Below are positions 11,700 to 23,039 of a stretch of DNA of 64,000 nt, piece after piece (position 1 is the first letter of the stretch; each line of letters starts with the position of its first letter). Position numbers and translations under genes: made by a program. The notes below the pieces were generated by a model. The model was not told where the DNA came from. It searched no databases and was given only the letters and a program-made list of their open reading frames with translations. The stretch lies in contig CAJHZI010000192.1 in NCBI GenBank assembly GCA_905160935.1, forward strand, positions 493,001 to 557,000, in the 5' to 3' direction. The stretch comes from Enchytraeus crypticus. Lineage: Eukaryota; Annelida; Clitellata; Enchytraeida; Enchytraeidae.

Positions 11700-13339
11700 A
11701 AGAAGTATAAAATTGAATATTAACGCTCTGAAAATAAATGTTAAACTCCGTCAAACGGCTTTTAATTTCATCATCAAATCTATGCACAATCATAAAGAAG
11801 TTTTAGAAATTCAGTCAACGATAAATTTCTTTTCAGACTGACACCTAAAGGGTATAACCCTATTCCATGTTCTGACTCCTACCCTCCTTCCATTCACTGT
11901 TGCAAGTATATCACGTACGTCTTGCTGTCAGGAAGGCTTTCATTGTCATTGTGCTCGTAACTTTCAAACAATCTTTCCAGGTCACGGAATGGCGGAACAA
12001 AGCTATCGAGCTGATCGCACGCTGTAGCTAATACATCTTTTGTTGGTTAGGCAGGGCAGTAAATAAAGGCTAATCCTGTAAGCGCGCCAAGAAATGAACC
12101 AACGCCATGAACTCTGCCTGGTAGAGGGGCATAGGTAGGGGTGTACACCCTCGAATTCTACTCATAAATTACACTGAGATTTTTCTACATTTATAGCTAT
12201 AAATTCACGATTTATCCAGACATAGATAAGTTAAATAATTTTATGTTGGTTTAGAATTTATCCTTTGTAAATTGCTGCATCAAGCATTAAGAACTTAGTA
12301 AAATGTCTTCAGTATTCCATAATAGAATTCAGTTTAACACTAAAATGGTGTCTACAGCCAAAATGCCCTCTACAAGTTTTTACAAGTTGAAAGCTTAAAA
12401 GTCATCTATAGCTTATTAATTATTCCATAACAACATTAGTAAAGAAATAATTTGATAACGTTGTTTGATAAACTGTTCAATGAAATTTGTGCTTTATTGA
12501 GAATTGTTCAATAATTAATTCCATTTTACTTATTTTTCTCCCTAATATTAATTATACAAATAAAACAAGCCAAAAGGAATTATTAATATATATTTTTACT
12601 GATCAGTACCCGTTACCCTTCAAATGAAAACTACTTTCACCCCCTCATGACCAGCTAAGCGCGCCAAGAACGGTAAGTCCCCAGGGACTCATAACAAATA
12701 TTACTCATCAGGGACGAGTGCAGAAGTGCCGTTAGGCTCGTGTCGCGATGATTGCTCGAGTGCAAGGCATACACTCTTATAGCAAGTACCAAGTTCATAC
12801 AGATTACATAATAAAATCTTCAGTCAAGATAAGCTCGGTTTTGCATTAACTTTCGATTGAAAAGGACGCTGAAATTTGAATGGTACAGCAACACGTTATC
12901 TCCATGAAATTTTCCTCCTAATCGCGAATACGACAAAATTTGCTACTAGGATATGCAAACTGAGATTTAATACTAGAAAGGAAGAGTTCTTAAGTCAAAT
13001 TAACAGATCTAGACTCTAGTATAGTAAGTTTGTATGGTAAGATTTGCAACTCGTTCTTCTAAATTAGTAAATAGGTTCCCTTGCGTATGCGCAGAGCTCT
13101 AACAAGTTTCAATACTGACTATATCAATTAAATAGACATATATTGTAAACCCTGCATGTATATCATACTAGATGATAATAGCAATGCTAAACTTTCAATA
13201 GAAATCAGACATCAATCAATTTAACCAATGTCGGTGTTTTATACTGAACAAATAACAGAACTGTCTGTATTATTTTTAAAATAAGGTTTCAAGTAGTTTT
13301 CCAGTTTGTACTCTCTCATTCTCTCTCTTTCTAAAATAT

Positions 13340-13440
13340 GGCCTCAGAGATGATTTCTCAGTTATTGCTTAGTCATCTCTTACGACAGACACGAGCAACG
13401 TCAGATCAGTTCTGTACTTGTAGCTTGTACACAAAAAGAA
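13340..13440 (+). mobile_element. SINE-like repeat F, copy 2
   Basis: ATGGCCTCAGAGATGATTTC, then TTAGTCATCTCTTACGACAG. This is the same layout as 15610-15725. Decayed. Confidence 0.45.
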
Positions 13441-13619
13441 TAACGGAACAAAGACCTGGAAATCTAACGCGTAATCATCAACTAACGGCATAAGCATCGC
13501 TTCACTTACGCCTCAGTGGCTTAATAATATAATTATATCAGCCAGGCCGGCGTAGAGCAACGGTTTTACATCACAAAGCGATTAACCGGTAGAGATCTAG
13601 TATTAAACTCTCAGCACAA

Positions 13620-13760
13620 AGACGCCTTAGCGGCAGCAAATCAAGTGCAGGAGCTGCCTGCATCAGAGACAGCAGCAATGCAGCTGCTGTCGACACTAGA
13701 AACAGCTGCTGCTGCGGCGTCAACAACAATGAAGCTGCTACTGGTAACCTATCTCTCTCG
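13620..13760. other. CAGCTG-rich, GC-rich patch in intron 4
   Basis: Two CAGCTGCTG units and several GAGCTGC/AAGCTGCT variants lie within 120 bp. The plus strand is open for about 60 codons, in Ala-rich reading, ending near 13789. An acceptor-like TCTCAG stands in front of it. It could be an enhancer-like E-box cluster, a short exon or trinucleotide drift. I could not assign a product. Confidence 0.25.
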
Positions 13761-14557
13761 AGTAACCCAGAAACCTAGAAGCGCCTAGCATTAACCTATT
13801 TTTCTATATCGCTTCAGGTGCAGGTGAATGATATAGATCCAGGATTTGATCAATCGCACGGAGTGAGGGTATCGAAGCGTCTACAGAGTTGAAAACTCGC
13901 GCCGTTAGTAGAGCTAGAGGCTTGTGTCGCATCAAAGTGACATAATATTTCTATTAATAGAAAAGATCAATTTGTAGTACAGTTGCCTGATGAGCAAGAT
14001 GCCTCAGGTTCAAAACCAAATCGGATCTTACATGTATCTGAAAGTACAGTTTTAGCAAAGAAACTAACTTTAAACGTAGCATTGATCTACGTCATTTCAT
14101 ATAAGAAGTTTGAGTGCTATATAATACGATTTGTTTACCGTATCAAGGTTTGTTTGCTATTATAATAGCTAACAAGTTAACAACTCGACTACGGAGGATG
14201 GCTGAAATTGATAAATTTATATCACTAATTTCATTAACATTCTAAACAGCATCGAGAGAGAGAGAGAGAGAGAGATACAACCATCTGTCAGATGCCTACT
14301 ACCAATACCAACAGAAGAACAGTACTAGCAAATAACAGACTATAATGATAACAATACTTGTTATTGACAACAGAAGAGTCTGCAGAAGTAGAGAATGTGA
14401 CAATTAGAGATTACACGTTATTATAAAGACGATTAGACAATATATCGTATACGATGCGCATTCACACGAAGAGTATTAAATAAGTAGTAAAAAAGACAAG
14501 AGCTGATGACTGGAGATATTCCGTACAGTAACAGAGGTATAGACAAACAGAGACAGT

Positions 14558-14626
14558 GTGAAAGAGAGAGAGAGGAAGAGAGAGAGAGAGAGAGAGGGAG
14601 GAAGGGAGAGAGAGAGGGAGGGAGAA
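14558..14626. repeat. (GA)n / (CT)n tract just downstream of the exon 4 donor
   Basis: On the minus strand this is a run of CT and CCCT beginning within 10-15 nt of the exon 4 donor. It makes a long pyrimidine-rich stretch at the start of intron 4. Such stretches can assist recognition of weak donors, which would fit the GTCTGT donor here. Confidence 0.9.
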
Positions 14627-14633
14627 TACAGAC

Positions 14634-14748
14634 CAGAATGAGGTTACGAGCACTGATCAACAGACCCTGGGTAGTGTGTCTGGAGGAAGTTCCTTCCAGA
14701 GGAACGACCTTCTTCAACAACTCAAAACAGAGCTTCATGTGAGCTCTC
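14634..14748 (-). CDS. MXD: MXD-like exon 4: helix-loop-helix
   Basis: A 115-nt exon on the minus strand, from the acceptor TTGTTTGCAG to the donor CTG|GTCTGT. Its first base completes Arg75, and codons 76-113 follow. It begins RAHMKLCFELLKKVVPL, then a short loop, then SSRHTTQGLL and SARNLI. Vertebrate MXD1 reads RAHLRLCLEKLK, SSRHTTLSLL and KAKLHI at the same places. This is diagnostic of the MXD family rather than MAX, MYC, MNT or USF. Arg76 supplies the third residue of the His-Glu-Arg set that reads CACGTG. The exon sits between a minisatellite that starts about 20 bp before its acceptor and a CT microsatellite just after its donor. The donor departs from the usual GTRAGT, but it gives the only gap-free join to the zipper exon. 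Confidence 0.95.
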
Positions 14749-14769
14749 CTGCAAACAATGCACAGTCCA

Positions 14770-15455
14770 ATACAATGAGATACAATAAGATGCGATGCAA
14801 TACAATGAGGTACAATACAATGAGATAAAATAGACGATGCGATACAATACGATGAGATACAATACAATGAGATACAATACAATGAGATACAATAGACGAT
14901 GCGATACAATACAATGAGGTACAATAGACGATGCGATACAATACGATGAGATACAATACAATGAGATACAATACAATGAGATACAATAGACGATGCGATA
15001 CAATACAATGAGGTACAATAGACGATGCGATACAATACGATGACGATATACAATACGATGAGATACAATACAATGAGATACAATACAATGAGATACAATA
15101 GACGATGCGATACAATACAATGAGGTACAATAGACGATGCGATACAATACGATGAGATACAATACAATGAGATACAATACAATGAGATACAATAGACGAT
15201 GCGATACAATACAATGAGGTACAATAGACGATGCGATACAATACGATGTAGTATAATACAATGCGACATAGTACGATGTGATACAACACGATGAAATATT
15301 ATGCAGTGCGATACAATAGAAAGCGATTCAATTCAATGCTATACAGTACAATGCGATACAATACAATGCGATACAATGCCATGCGATACAATACGATGCA
15401 ATACAAACAATGCGGTACAATACGATGCGATACAATACAATGCGACGCAATATTA
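14770..15455. repeat. Minisatellite with a higher-order repeat (GATACAATAC family)
   Basis: Short units of 10-11 bp, such as GATACAATACAATGA, are organised into a higher-order block of about 95 bp. The block begins GACGATGCGATACAATAC and repeats nearly perfectly at about 14892, 14987 and 15097. Past 15240 the units degenerate. The array is open in several frames, giving long Tyr/Cys/Ile/Val repeats. On the minus strand one such frame runs into MXD exon 4 by accident. Confidence 0.95.
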
Positions 15456-15609
15456 TTCAAAGAAATACTATCTAATGAAATACCACAACCTCGCAGGTGA
15501 CTCTTCACGTAAACAATTACAGCAAATTGGTCTATTTAGTACCAGGGAGCGGTTAGCATTCAACATCCAGTATTACAAATTATAACATGTAATACTGTAA
15601 CTTAGATTT

Positions 15610-15725
15610 ATGGCTTCTGAGGTTGCTTCTCGTTGTCTTACTCAGTTCTCGCTCAATCGCCTCTTACGACACGTGCAGTTTAAGGTTGATTATTCTTCAG
15701 TGGCCTAAACACATAAGGAACAATA
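15610..15725 (+). mobile_element. SINE-like repeat F, copy 3
   Basis: ATGGCTTCTGAGGTTGCTTC, then CAATCGCCTCTTACGACACG and TATTCTTCAGTGG. Same layout as 13340-13440. It lies in intron 3. Confidence 0.5.
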
Positions 15726-15962
15726 GTTCATCTTCTTCTAGAGCACTGCCAAACGGGAGGTTCATGGAATATAACTCCAAACGATTCAATCCATAGCCCT
15801 CCTTTTCATCTATTTAATTTATGAATTTGTTATCAGAACATCAACATCCCGTGTCTTCGTCTGCCTCTACCCTTATCCCTTGGGTTTTTCCTTCTTCTAA
15901 ATCCTTTTTTATTAACTGTCTACTTGCACGGACTCTTTCAATTGTAATTTATAATCTAATTC

Positions 15963-16025
15963 TTACATCATCATCATCATCATCTTCCCTTAAATCCCAG
16001 TTTAACCAGGGTTAAACCAGTTTAA
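15963..16025 (+). mobile_element. SINE-like repeat E, copy 2
   Basis: A (CAT)n run followed by AAATCCCAGTTTAACCAGGG. Matches 8845-8900 and the reverse of 35735-35835. Confidence 0.5.
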
Positions 16026-16796
16026 TCTAATTCTTACATACATAAATATAAATTCACGTTACTTGGATTAACTCAGTTATTATGTAGATTCTAACAACTG
16101 AAGAACATGTATAGTAACAGAGCCTGCAGCCTGGCGACTAGCTGCAGAACTTCCACTCGACAAACAGCGTCTAGCTGGAGAACTTGCACACTCTAGATTC
16201 GATTTTTCGCAATCAGTAGCGATGCTGGGAGATAAGTAGAGACTACTCAACTCTGTAAATCATCCTCTAGTAAATAGGACAGTAATTGACAAGACTCCGC
16301 AAGGCTCCGAGCTAATGTCTTTTATAAATACTATACGTCTAGATCGGTTAAGATTTTTCATATTGACTTCGGATCACAAGAATGATCCGAATGATACGGT
16401 TTGAATAGGTTTTCTTTAAACGAAAAAGGCGCTGGCAGTGCATACAGTCATGAACATTAATATTTTCAAAATGGCAACATTTATTTTCTTAATGACATTT
16501 CTTACATCATTCTTTCAACTATCGTTTTATTATACTACTATTTTGCTACAGCGTAACTTGAATTAAGCTGATACAACAATAAGCAAAGGATTATAATGGG
16601 TGAAATAAAAGTTAAACAATGAAAAGTTATATCTTAGTTCTGTCTTAAATACCACACGGGTATATGTTAACAACATTGATTAAGGCAAAATACATCATCA
16701 GACAACAAGAAAATAAAGGATGAATTAGGCCTACATTCCAGCTTAAAGTCGATTAAGATTAATTTTAGACTTTCAGAGCAAATAAAAAGTACAAAC

Positions 16797-16826
16797 CTGT
16801 TCTTCTCCAGCTCATTATGACTCGTT
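16797..16826 (-). CDS. MXD: MXD-like exon 3: 30-nt micro-exon, basic region
   Basis: The 30 nt lie between a strong acceptor (TTATCTTGTTTCAG) and the donor CAG|GTTTGT. Its first base completes Arg65, nine codons follow (TSHNELEKN), and its last two bases start Arg75. The product, RTSHNELEKNRRAH across the junctions, is the MXD basic region (STHNEMEKNRRAH in vertebrate MXD1). His68 and Glu72 are the base-contact residues for CACGTG, together with Arg76 from exon 4. Phase agrees on both sides (in 2, out 2). Human MXD genes also carry this segment on a roughly 30-nt exon, as I recall. Skipping it would keep the frame but remove DNA binding. Confidence 0.93.
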
Positions 16827-17817
16827 CTGAAACAAGATAAAATATGTATTTAGTACATATATCCTTGCTTCAAAACTTTGCGTCTGACATCACATCGCCC
16901 ACAGACGAAGATTAAGAAATTAAACGAGTCCATAACTAAACCGTTATAAGTCAACTGAAAGGTTAAATAAATAGATCAAAACTGACAAAACGCTTCGCTT
17001 AGTTCTAGAGGCAAGCTGAACAGAATTAGCGCGAAATTTTGACGAAAATAAATGACGTATTGCAGCTAGCAACCACCGACAGCTGTTAGTATCGCTGACG
17101 ACTAATCAAGCGTTTAATGTCAGAACTTGAAGGCTCAACGTACGAATCCAGCTGAACATACCTCAAGAAAGTATTACCAGGCATTCTTGGGAAAGCTGAT
17201 AAAGCTAGTAACAACTTTATTGCTGCTTCTCACGTAATAAAATTTAAGAGGAACCGAAGAAAAATCTAAAGTAACGGGTATAATGGATATTGCACGCAAT
17301 ATATCAGTAACATAACAAGATTGCGAGTAAACAGCAACAACTGCAACGATAAACTGTAATAGCGTCAGGTTGAGTGAGAAATACAACAGCATTAGATAAT
17401 TTGAATGTCGATAAAAGTTATGGTAACGTTACGATTAAAACTCGATGTTAAATCAGAATTGAGCATTAAAGCCCAAAAGATTACAAGGCAGCACAAACTT
17501 TACAACACATAATTGTAGACCTAAGCAATATATAGACCTACATGATTATATACTGTATATATATTATAAAGAAATATACAGACAGTACACAAAAAATAAT
17601 TGACCTATAAAGACTTCAGTAATCCATGTTAAATGAACACAACTGACATTAACTGGTTAAGCAAGCCTATGTGAGCCTTATATTGCTTACTAAATAAACA
17701 TATATACAATAAAATATGCAATAGTATCAACAAAGCTTCAAGTTGACGCAAATTTCTGAACCACAAGAGCACTGAGATGTACTGAGAGCTTCAGATATAT
17801 TGTATAGTCCTACTCAA

Positions 17818-17819
<2 letters not shown>

Positions 17820-17870
<51 letters not shown>
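17820..17870. repeat. (CT)n microsatellite
   Basis: About 25 pure CT units in intron 2 of the MXD-like gene. Confidence 0.97.
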
Positions 17871-17874
<4 letters not shown>

Positions 17875-18429
17875 TAGTGTACTGTATGCATCTAGAGTCC
17901 GTAAGGTCATGTGAGCCTTAGGGTTCTACACTGTATCTCGTAGACCAGCTAGCTAAAAAAAATTTTGTGAGTTTCAGGTTATATATTCTAATCCACAACT
18001 TTGCTTTGCAGAATACCAAATCATATGCAGATTATCTTAATCTTTTGGGCAAGTAAAAATTGAGAGTTACTAATGAGGTCAATAAATAGGTTTACTACAA
18101 TAACAGGACGCGATACAAAATATAAAAGTTCAGACAATCAAAGGTGTCTTTGCTACTTCGCTTGTTTTTTTATAACGGTTATAATCAATAGCAACCACTT
18201 ATCAACTTGCTATTGTACGAAAACTAGATCACATATAATTAGACAGCGTTAAGTATAAAATCAGCCATTAATACACTGTAGAAACCCATAAATATATCAA
18301 TCAATTCATCATCGCATTAAACATTTTTAAACAACATACGGCCAGTAATTTGCAGAATACTTCAAAATGAACGCCAGTAGCCTAACGATTACGCTAATTG
18401 CAGTTGTAGATATTCATATAATTGACTGA

Positions 18430-18650
18430 GTTGTAGTGGACACTAAATTAGGCATTAATAAAAAATGTATTTATCATTGTTGTAACTGAACTGAGCTTAT
18501 AGTGGAAACTACATTAGGCATTAACAAAAAAAATGCATTTATCATTGTTGTTCTAAGGCTAAATCAGGATAAGGATTGAAAGACAACATAAAATCGAATC
18601 GGTAGCCTACAGGTTACAGTTGCAGTGCTCTATCCAATGTTCACACACGA
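18430..18650 (-). mobile_element. SINE-D: tRNA-like head with duplicated tail
   Basis: On the minus strand, an A-box-like TGGATAGAGCAC (18636-18625) and a B-box-like CCGATTCGATT (about 18604-18594) form a tRNA-like head. The tail is present twice in tandem (about 18495-18551 and 18430-18484). Each copy reads CAACAATGATAAAT, a T-run, TTAATGCCTAAT, then a CACTA-containing end. The two tails differ by about eight changes. No second copy of this family was noticed in the window. Confidence 0.6.
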
Positions 18651-18812
18651 ATCATCCCACTTGGATTCTACAGCTTAATATCCATCGACAAACCTCATGC
18701 ACGAGCCATTGCAGCTGAAGCAGGCCAAGTTACAGCTACCCAGCCTGCATCGGCCCCGATAACCCTTTTGCACTCAATTTCTTCTGAAGCCCAGAGATTG
18801 GTATGCCATTAA
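18606..18812 (+). other. Open stretch next to SINE-D, unassigned
   Basis: Sixty-eight codons are open between a TAG and a TAA, with a GC-richer, protein-like middle (FYSLISIDKPHARAIAAEAG). A donor-like TTG|GTATGC lies near the end. The first 40 bp overlap the antisense SINE head. I do not recognise a family. Chance is quite possible. Confidence 0.2.
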
Positions 18813-19788
18813 TCACTAGTCATACAGTGAGCCTGAGCTCTTAATGGAAGGCATCGCATTTACGATTCCTTTTATGTGCAATTTTTGCACTAAAATTATG
18901 CGCAAGAGTTGCACGGAAGGCTAAATGCTAGTTTAGCGTTAGTTTCTTGTTTTGAACACATGTCAGTTAAGTATAGCGCACTGAATTTGGACCGGGTATC
19001 TCCTGATTACAGTTGGATAACTTGCTGATATATTTTCGGTTCTGCTCACTGAAGGTCTGTGCAGTAGCTGCACTAAATTCTTCAGCTAGGCTCCAATTTA
19101 AGACACTTCAATTTTTCTAGCTAACAAATATGAGAAGAATATATAATTATTTTGAAATGCCACTGCTTGGACATCTAGAAAACAATCAGTATAAAATGCA
19201 ATCGTTTTCGGAATGGTGAAGAGTCTAAGCTTCTGCTCCTAAAGATTACATAATAAAACCATACGATCAATTATTCTTTAAATAATAATATTTAAAAATA
19301 ATACCATCAAGATTCAAGAGCAATTACTATAAATTAGTCCACAATGAATAGCACTGACAATCTGAGAAACATTCATTTTTCAACAGTAAAGTGAACGACT
19401 GAAGATCAGTAGGTCCGTCACTGATATCACTTCGACATGCGAAACAGGCGTAAAACCCGATAACAACCTCTTACACAAAATGTGTCACAAATTTTGATCT
19501 GTCAACGTAGTAAGCTCCGAATCCCGTTTCATTTCATTTAAAAACGGCAATTTTCAATTAATCTACTATCGATCTATAAATAACCAAACAAGCGAAATGA
19601 AATAAACCACAAAAAGAAAGCAGCAGTCATCCTCTACAACACCGAGGAAATCTCAATCGAACTAAAACCAACAGCCATAGGAATCGATGATTAAATCTAT
19701 TTCAAAGAAATATGTATAATTTTTCTGGTCGAGGAAATGCTTGAAGTAAACGAAGCATCGATGGTCGAGTTGACTGGAATATTGATCC

Positions 19789-19914
19789 ATGGCGGACTCT
19801 CTTGGCTGTGGAGACCCGCCATTGATTTATCATAAAGAGTTCGAAGAACTAACGCAGGGCATCGTCATGAAATTGACTGGATTGCCAGGAAGAACTGGAG
19901 TCAGTCATATTTGA
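19789..19914 (+). other. Small open frame with good start context
   Basis: An ATG in ATCCATGGCG opens 41 codons to TGA, beginning MADSLGCGDPPLIYHKEF. Composition is more balanced than the flanks. No family is recognised and no splice or promoter evidence was seen. It lies on the opposite strand within intron 2 of the MXD-like gene. Confidence 0.15.
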
Positions 19915-20818
19915 AGCAAGGCCATTCATTCCAAGTCTAGATAATAATAAAGAAATTGCGCGAATTTATGGAAACATTCTGCAAGCTTGAGAACCAATTT
20001 TAAAATCACACATGCATACAAGAAGAAAACGAATGTAGGTTCTTCAGAAAAAAGAGAGATGGTATTCAATTCACTTCATCTGAACAACATACACGTAAAT
20101 GTTAAATACTAGCAAACAAATTCATACAAAAAATCAAAGGAAAGAAGAAGCAATCAGAAATATCCGAGAAGTCATATTGTTCTTAGCTAAAGGCTAGCTT
20201 AAGTGATTATAGTTTAGGTTTGCTGATTGCGGAGTGGTTTAAGAAAAATGCATGCATTGGCCATTTTACAAATTTACAGTTAAGATTAAAAAGCGCAAAT
20301 TTGTCTATTTTGTTTATAATAATTGCACATTTTTACAGACATCAATTAATTCTAACATTGCGCTCAATATTTCACTTCTTCTTAACGTAAATCGTCCATG
20401 TTTAGGCATTGCACCATCCTTTAGCCATAACTTAACTGCTGGCTGTGTTACGAGTTCCTGTGTAACGAGCATGGCCGAGATTCTTTAAACTTAGCTGTGA
20501 AATTAGGCCGACCAATAGGTTCTATTCTGCCGACAATATTCATGTTTGTCAAGAAATTTGACTGAGCGCGTCCTGAGTTATGTACGTTGAGGCTGTGCTC
20601 AAGTGGAGTGGGTTGCGCGTGGACTATGCCAGTCTTTTAACCCAGACCACTTGCATGCATAAGAGGCGAACACTCAAACCGTTACTCCATATCCCCTCCT
20701 AAAATTTCACTAAACACACAGCATATCTTGTAATTTGATCTAACAATAGTACAAAGTATTTCTTCATATGAATAATTAAATAAATAATCCATTGTGAACC
20801 AGCTCAGGCGTCACGTTA

Positions 20819-20927
20819 AATTACTTCATCGATTAGCACAAATACAAGTGTTTTTTTCGCACCAGCCAATATAACATCCACAGTCAACCCGCAGGCCGCC
20901 ATGTTGAATTACTTCATCGATTAGCTG
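20819..20927 (+). repeat. Short direct repeat
   Basis: AATTACTTCATCGATTAGC occurs twice, near 20820 and 20905, in otherwise unrelated flanks. Probably the trace of a local duplication. Confidence 0.6.
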
Positions 20928-21321
20928 CAGCAGCGCGGATACATAAACTAATCTTTACAATAGTCGCCTTGAAGTTTATCCAGAGATTTATCTATACTAA
21001 CGATCTAATATCTACACACCAGTTTGGAGGTCGTTTCCGTTTGGAAAGATGGTAACGTTTAGAATAGTTTAGCTAGATGGAAATGTCCGAATGATTTTCG
21101 AAAGATGGTAATGTCTGAAAAGTCGGGTATCAGCGGCAGACCCGACCCGAAACCGACCCGAGACTTCACAAGGCAAGTATGCTACAGGCTTAACAGTATA
21201 TAATATTCTACGGAGTTGTCTAATATAACGAATTTTTTTAAAAAAACATAATAAATCATAGTGTGTTGATGCATCATGACGATGCAAATGACAAAATATA
21301 AATTTGCTGTTCAAGCCCCAG

Positions 21322-21532
21322 CAAGACCTATCACGTGACACTAAAAAAAGAAGATATTCCGGATCAATATTTGCAATGTTACCTTGTCAAACGAGCACGT
21401 CGACGCATACAATTTATACAAGATTTACTATCTCATTTCAGAGTCAAGACAAACATTGCATCACGATTGTTCATGGAGCACAATGTTAGAGAAATGCTAA
21501 CAATAGTATTACACGAAGAACAGAAGTCATAG
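21322..21532 (+). CDS. Unassigned coding-like fragment (possible terminal exon)
   Basis: An open frame follows an acceptor-like AAGCCCCAG and ends in TAG, giving about 69 codons. It is charged and helical in character (YLVKRARRRIQFIQDLL, then FMEHNVREMLTIVLHEEQ). Such composition is unusual for the AT-rich intron around it. I do not recognise the family and see no partner exon. It lies on the strand opposite the MXD-like gene inside intron 2. It could be a nested gene's last exon or a decayed fragment of a mobile element. Confidence 0.35.
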
Positions 21533-21963
21533 CTGTAATTCTATTATCGCTTTGTAGTAATCGATCTGTAACTATATTACATCGCTTAATGCATCCATTA
21601 ATCTTTCATATGATCCTACAGATGAATTTGATAACAACATTTAAAAGTCTACTGTCATTACCATTTATCTCGTCATATATTTGTGTCATAGACATGATTA
21701 CATGTAAGTATTTATTCTAAATAATGAACTTATTAAATAACACTTTAAAGGAAATCATCAGAAAAAATCACATACTCGTATTATTCTATTATATTGTTCT
21801 TAGTCTTATTTATGTTTCACAATTTCTTTTAGCCTTATATTAGTTTTAGTTGACGAGGTCAACTCTTTTTAGTTTTAGTTTAGTCAATGAAAATAACACT
21901 GCTATAAGCTAGATAGGTTTTTGGTCTATCGCTTGATCGATAGGAAATAAAGATAGAGACAAA

Positions 21964-21965
<2 letters not shown>

Positions 21966-22013
<48 letters not shown>

Positions 22014-22030
22014 ATAATAATACTAATAAT
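21966..22030. repeat. (TAA)n microsatellite
   Basis: About 15 AAT/TAA units followed by interrupted ones. Confidence 0.97.
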
Positions 22031-22904
22031 ATGAAAAAATAATAGTAATAAAGGTTTAAAGTTCATAGCCCAAAACAAGGACGATGTCAGGGACGTACCC
22101 AATCATATGTCACTACAAATGGATTCACTCAAAAGATTTTAAAACATGTCCTGAAGAGAAGAAAAGCTAACAAAAAGTATTTATAGATAAGACAAAACAA
22201 GCAAATAAGCAATTCAAAACAAGAATGAAAACTTGTTGGAAATTCCACAACAAAGGAATGTTAATGATCAACAAACAGCTTGCGCTAACGCCACTTCAGT
22301 TAATACATCCACGTTATTATACAAACCAATAAATCTAGTTATAAAAGTAGTGACAAATCTAGTCGAGCAGGCGTAAAAAAAGCTTTAGGCTTTACTAGCA
22401 GGCTAGCGGGCTGAGAGACAAGAGCCCTTGAATTACCAGCCTACTACCGATATTCAACAGAGGCCTAAGCTATACAAAACTCTAGCAAACATTTACACGT
22501 ACAGATCAACAAACCCTGGATATACTTTTATCTACATATATATCTATGTATATACAGCGCAGTCCAGCGCTCGTAATTACTACAGCATATAGATTTGACC
22601 CCACGGCTATACGTAGTTACTACATTCACTGGTCTGGATTGTGACTATATCAGAAGAACTTTGATAAATTATAAAATAAATACCCACAAAAAGCCTGATC
22701 GAAGTTCAAGGATTTGTTAAGTACTATTATATAAAATATATAATAAAGATGATCTCTGGAGGTGCGGCACTACAGCAGATGTTAGAGTCCAAAGAGCAAG
22801 AATTTGTAAACTGATTGAAAAAACAGCGAGATAAATAAATAAGGCAAGAGTAAGCGAGAGAGAGAGAGGAGAGACAAGGAATGAGCGAAAGAGATAAATA
22901 AGTA

Positions 22905-23024
22905 AAAAGCTGGTAAAGCCAAGATTAACGTCAGTTTCCTCACTAGAAATCGATGTCAGTGACGGGCGAGCCCAGGATTTGAACCCGCACATACTGAGCC
23001 GCGGTCGAGTATCTTACCGACTTC
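22905..23024 (-). mobile_element. SINE-A copy 2
   Basis: Read on the minus strand it has GAAGTCGGTAAGATACTCGA, the B box GGTTCAAATCC, CCCGTCACTGACATCGATTT, CTAGTGAGGAAACTGACGTT and GCTTTACCAGCTTTT. The first dozen bases of the head are missing and are replaced by an inverted GACTTCGAAGTC junction. GA repeats flank it on both sides. Confidence 0.8.
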
Positions 23025-23039
23025 GAAGTCGGTAAAGAC

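Larger units (their letters stand above)
1368..14633 (-). other. MXD-like intron 4 (13.3 kb)
   Basis: The intron runs from the donor CTG|GTCTGT at 14633 to the acceptor CTTGTAG at 1368. The donor is a weak match to the consensus. The intron holds a possible tRNA-like remnant near 1690-1745 (CTTCGAATCC box), a CACGTG cluster at 2242-2760, a 5S-derived SINE at 4155-4438, (TA)n at 6263-6412, (GA)n at 9858-10022, an open stretch at 10812-10982, a relative of the 5S-SINE tail at 11607-11699 and a CAGCTG-rich patch at 13620-13760. I saw no further phase-compatible MXD exon in it. Confidence 0.7.
14749..16796 (-). other. MXD-like intron 3 (2.0 kb)
   Basis: The intron has donor CAG|GTTTGT at 16796 and acceptor TTTGCAG at 14749. 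A third of it is a minisatellite (14770-15455). It also holds SINE-like repeats F (15610-15725) and E (15963-16025), and a short internal duplication near 16115-16190 around CTAGCTGCAGAACTT and CTAGCTGGAGAACTT. Confidence 0.8.

Noticed and set aside
14433-15269. 278-codon open frame on the minus strand as a protein gene
   Set aside because: It is made by the GATACAATAC minisatellite and only its end overlaps the true MXD exon 4, which has its own splice acceptor.
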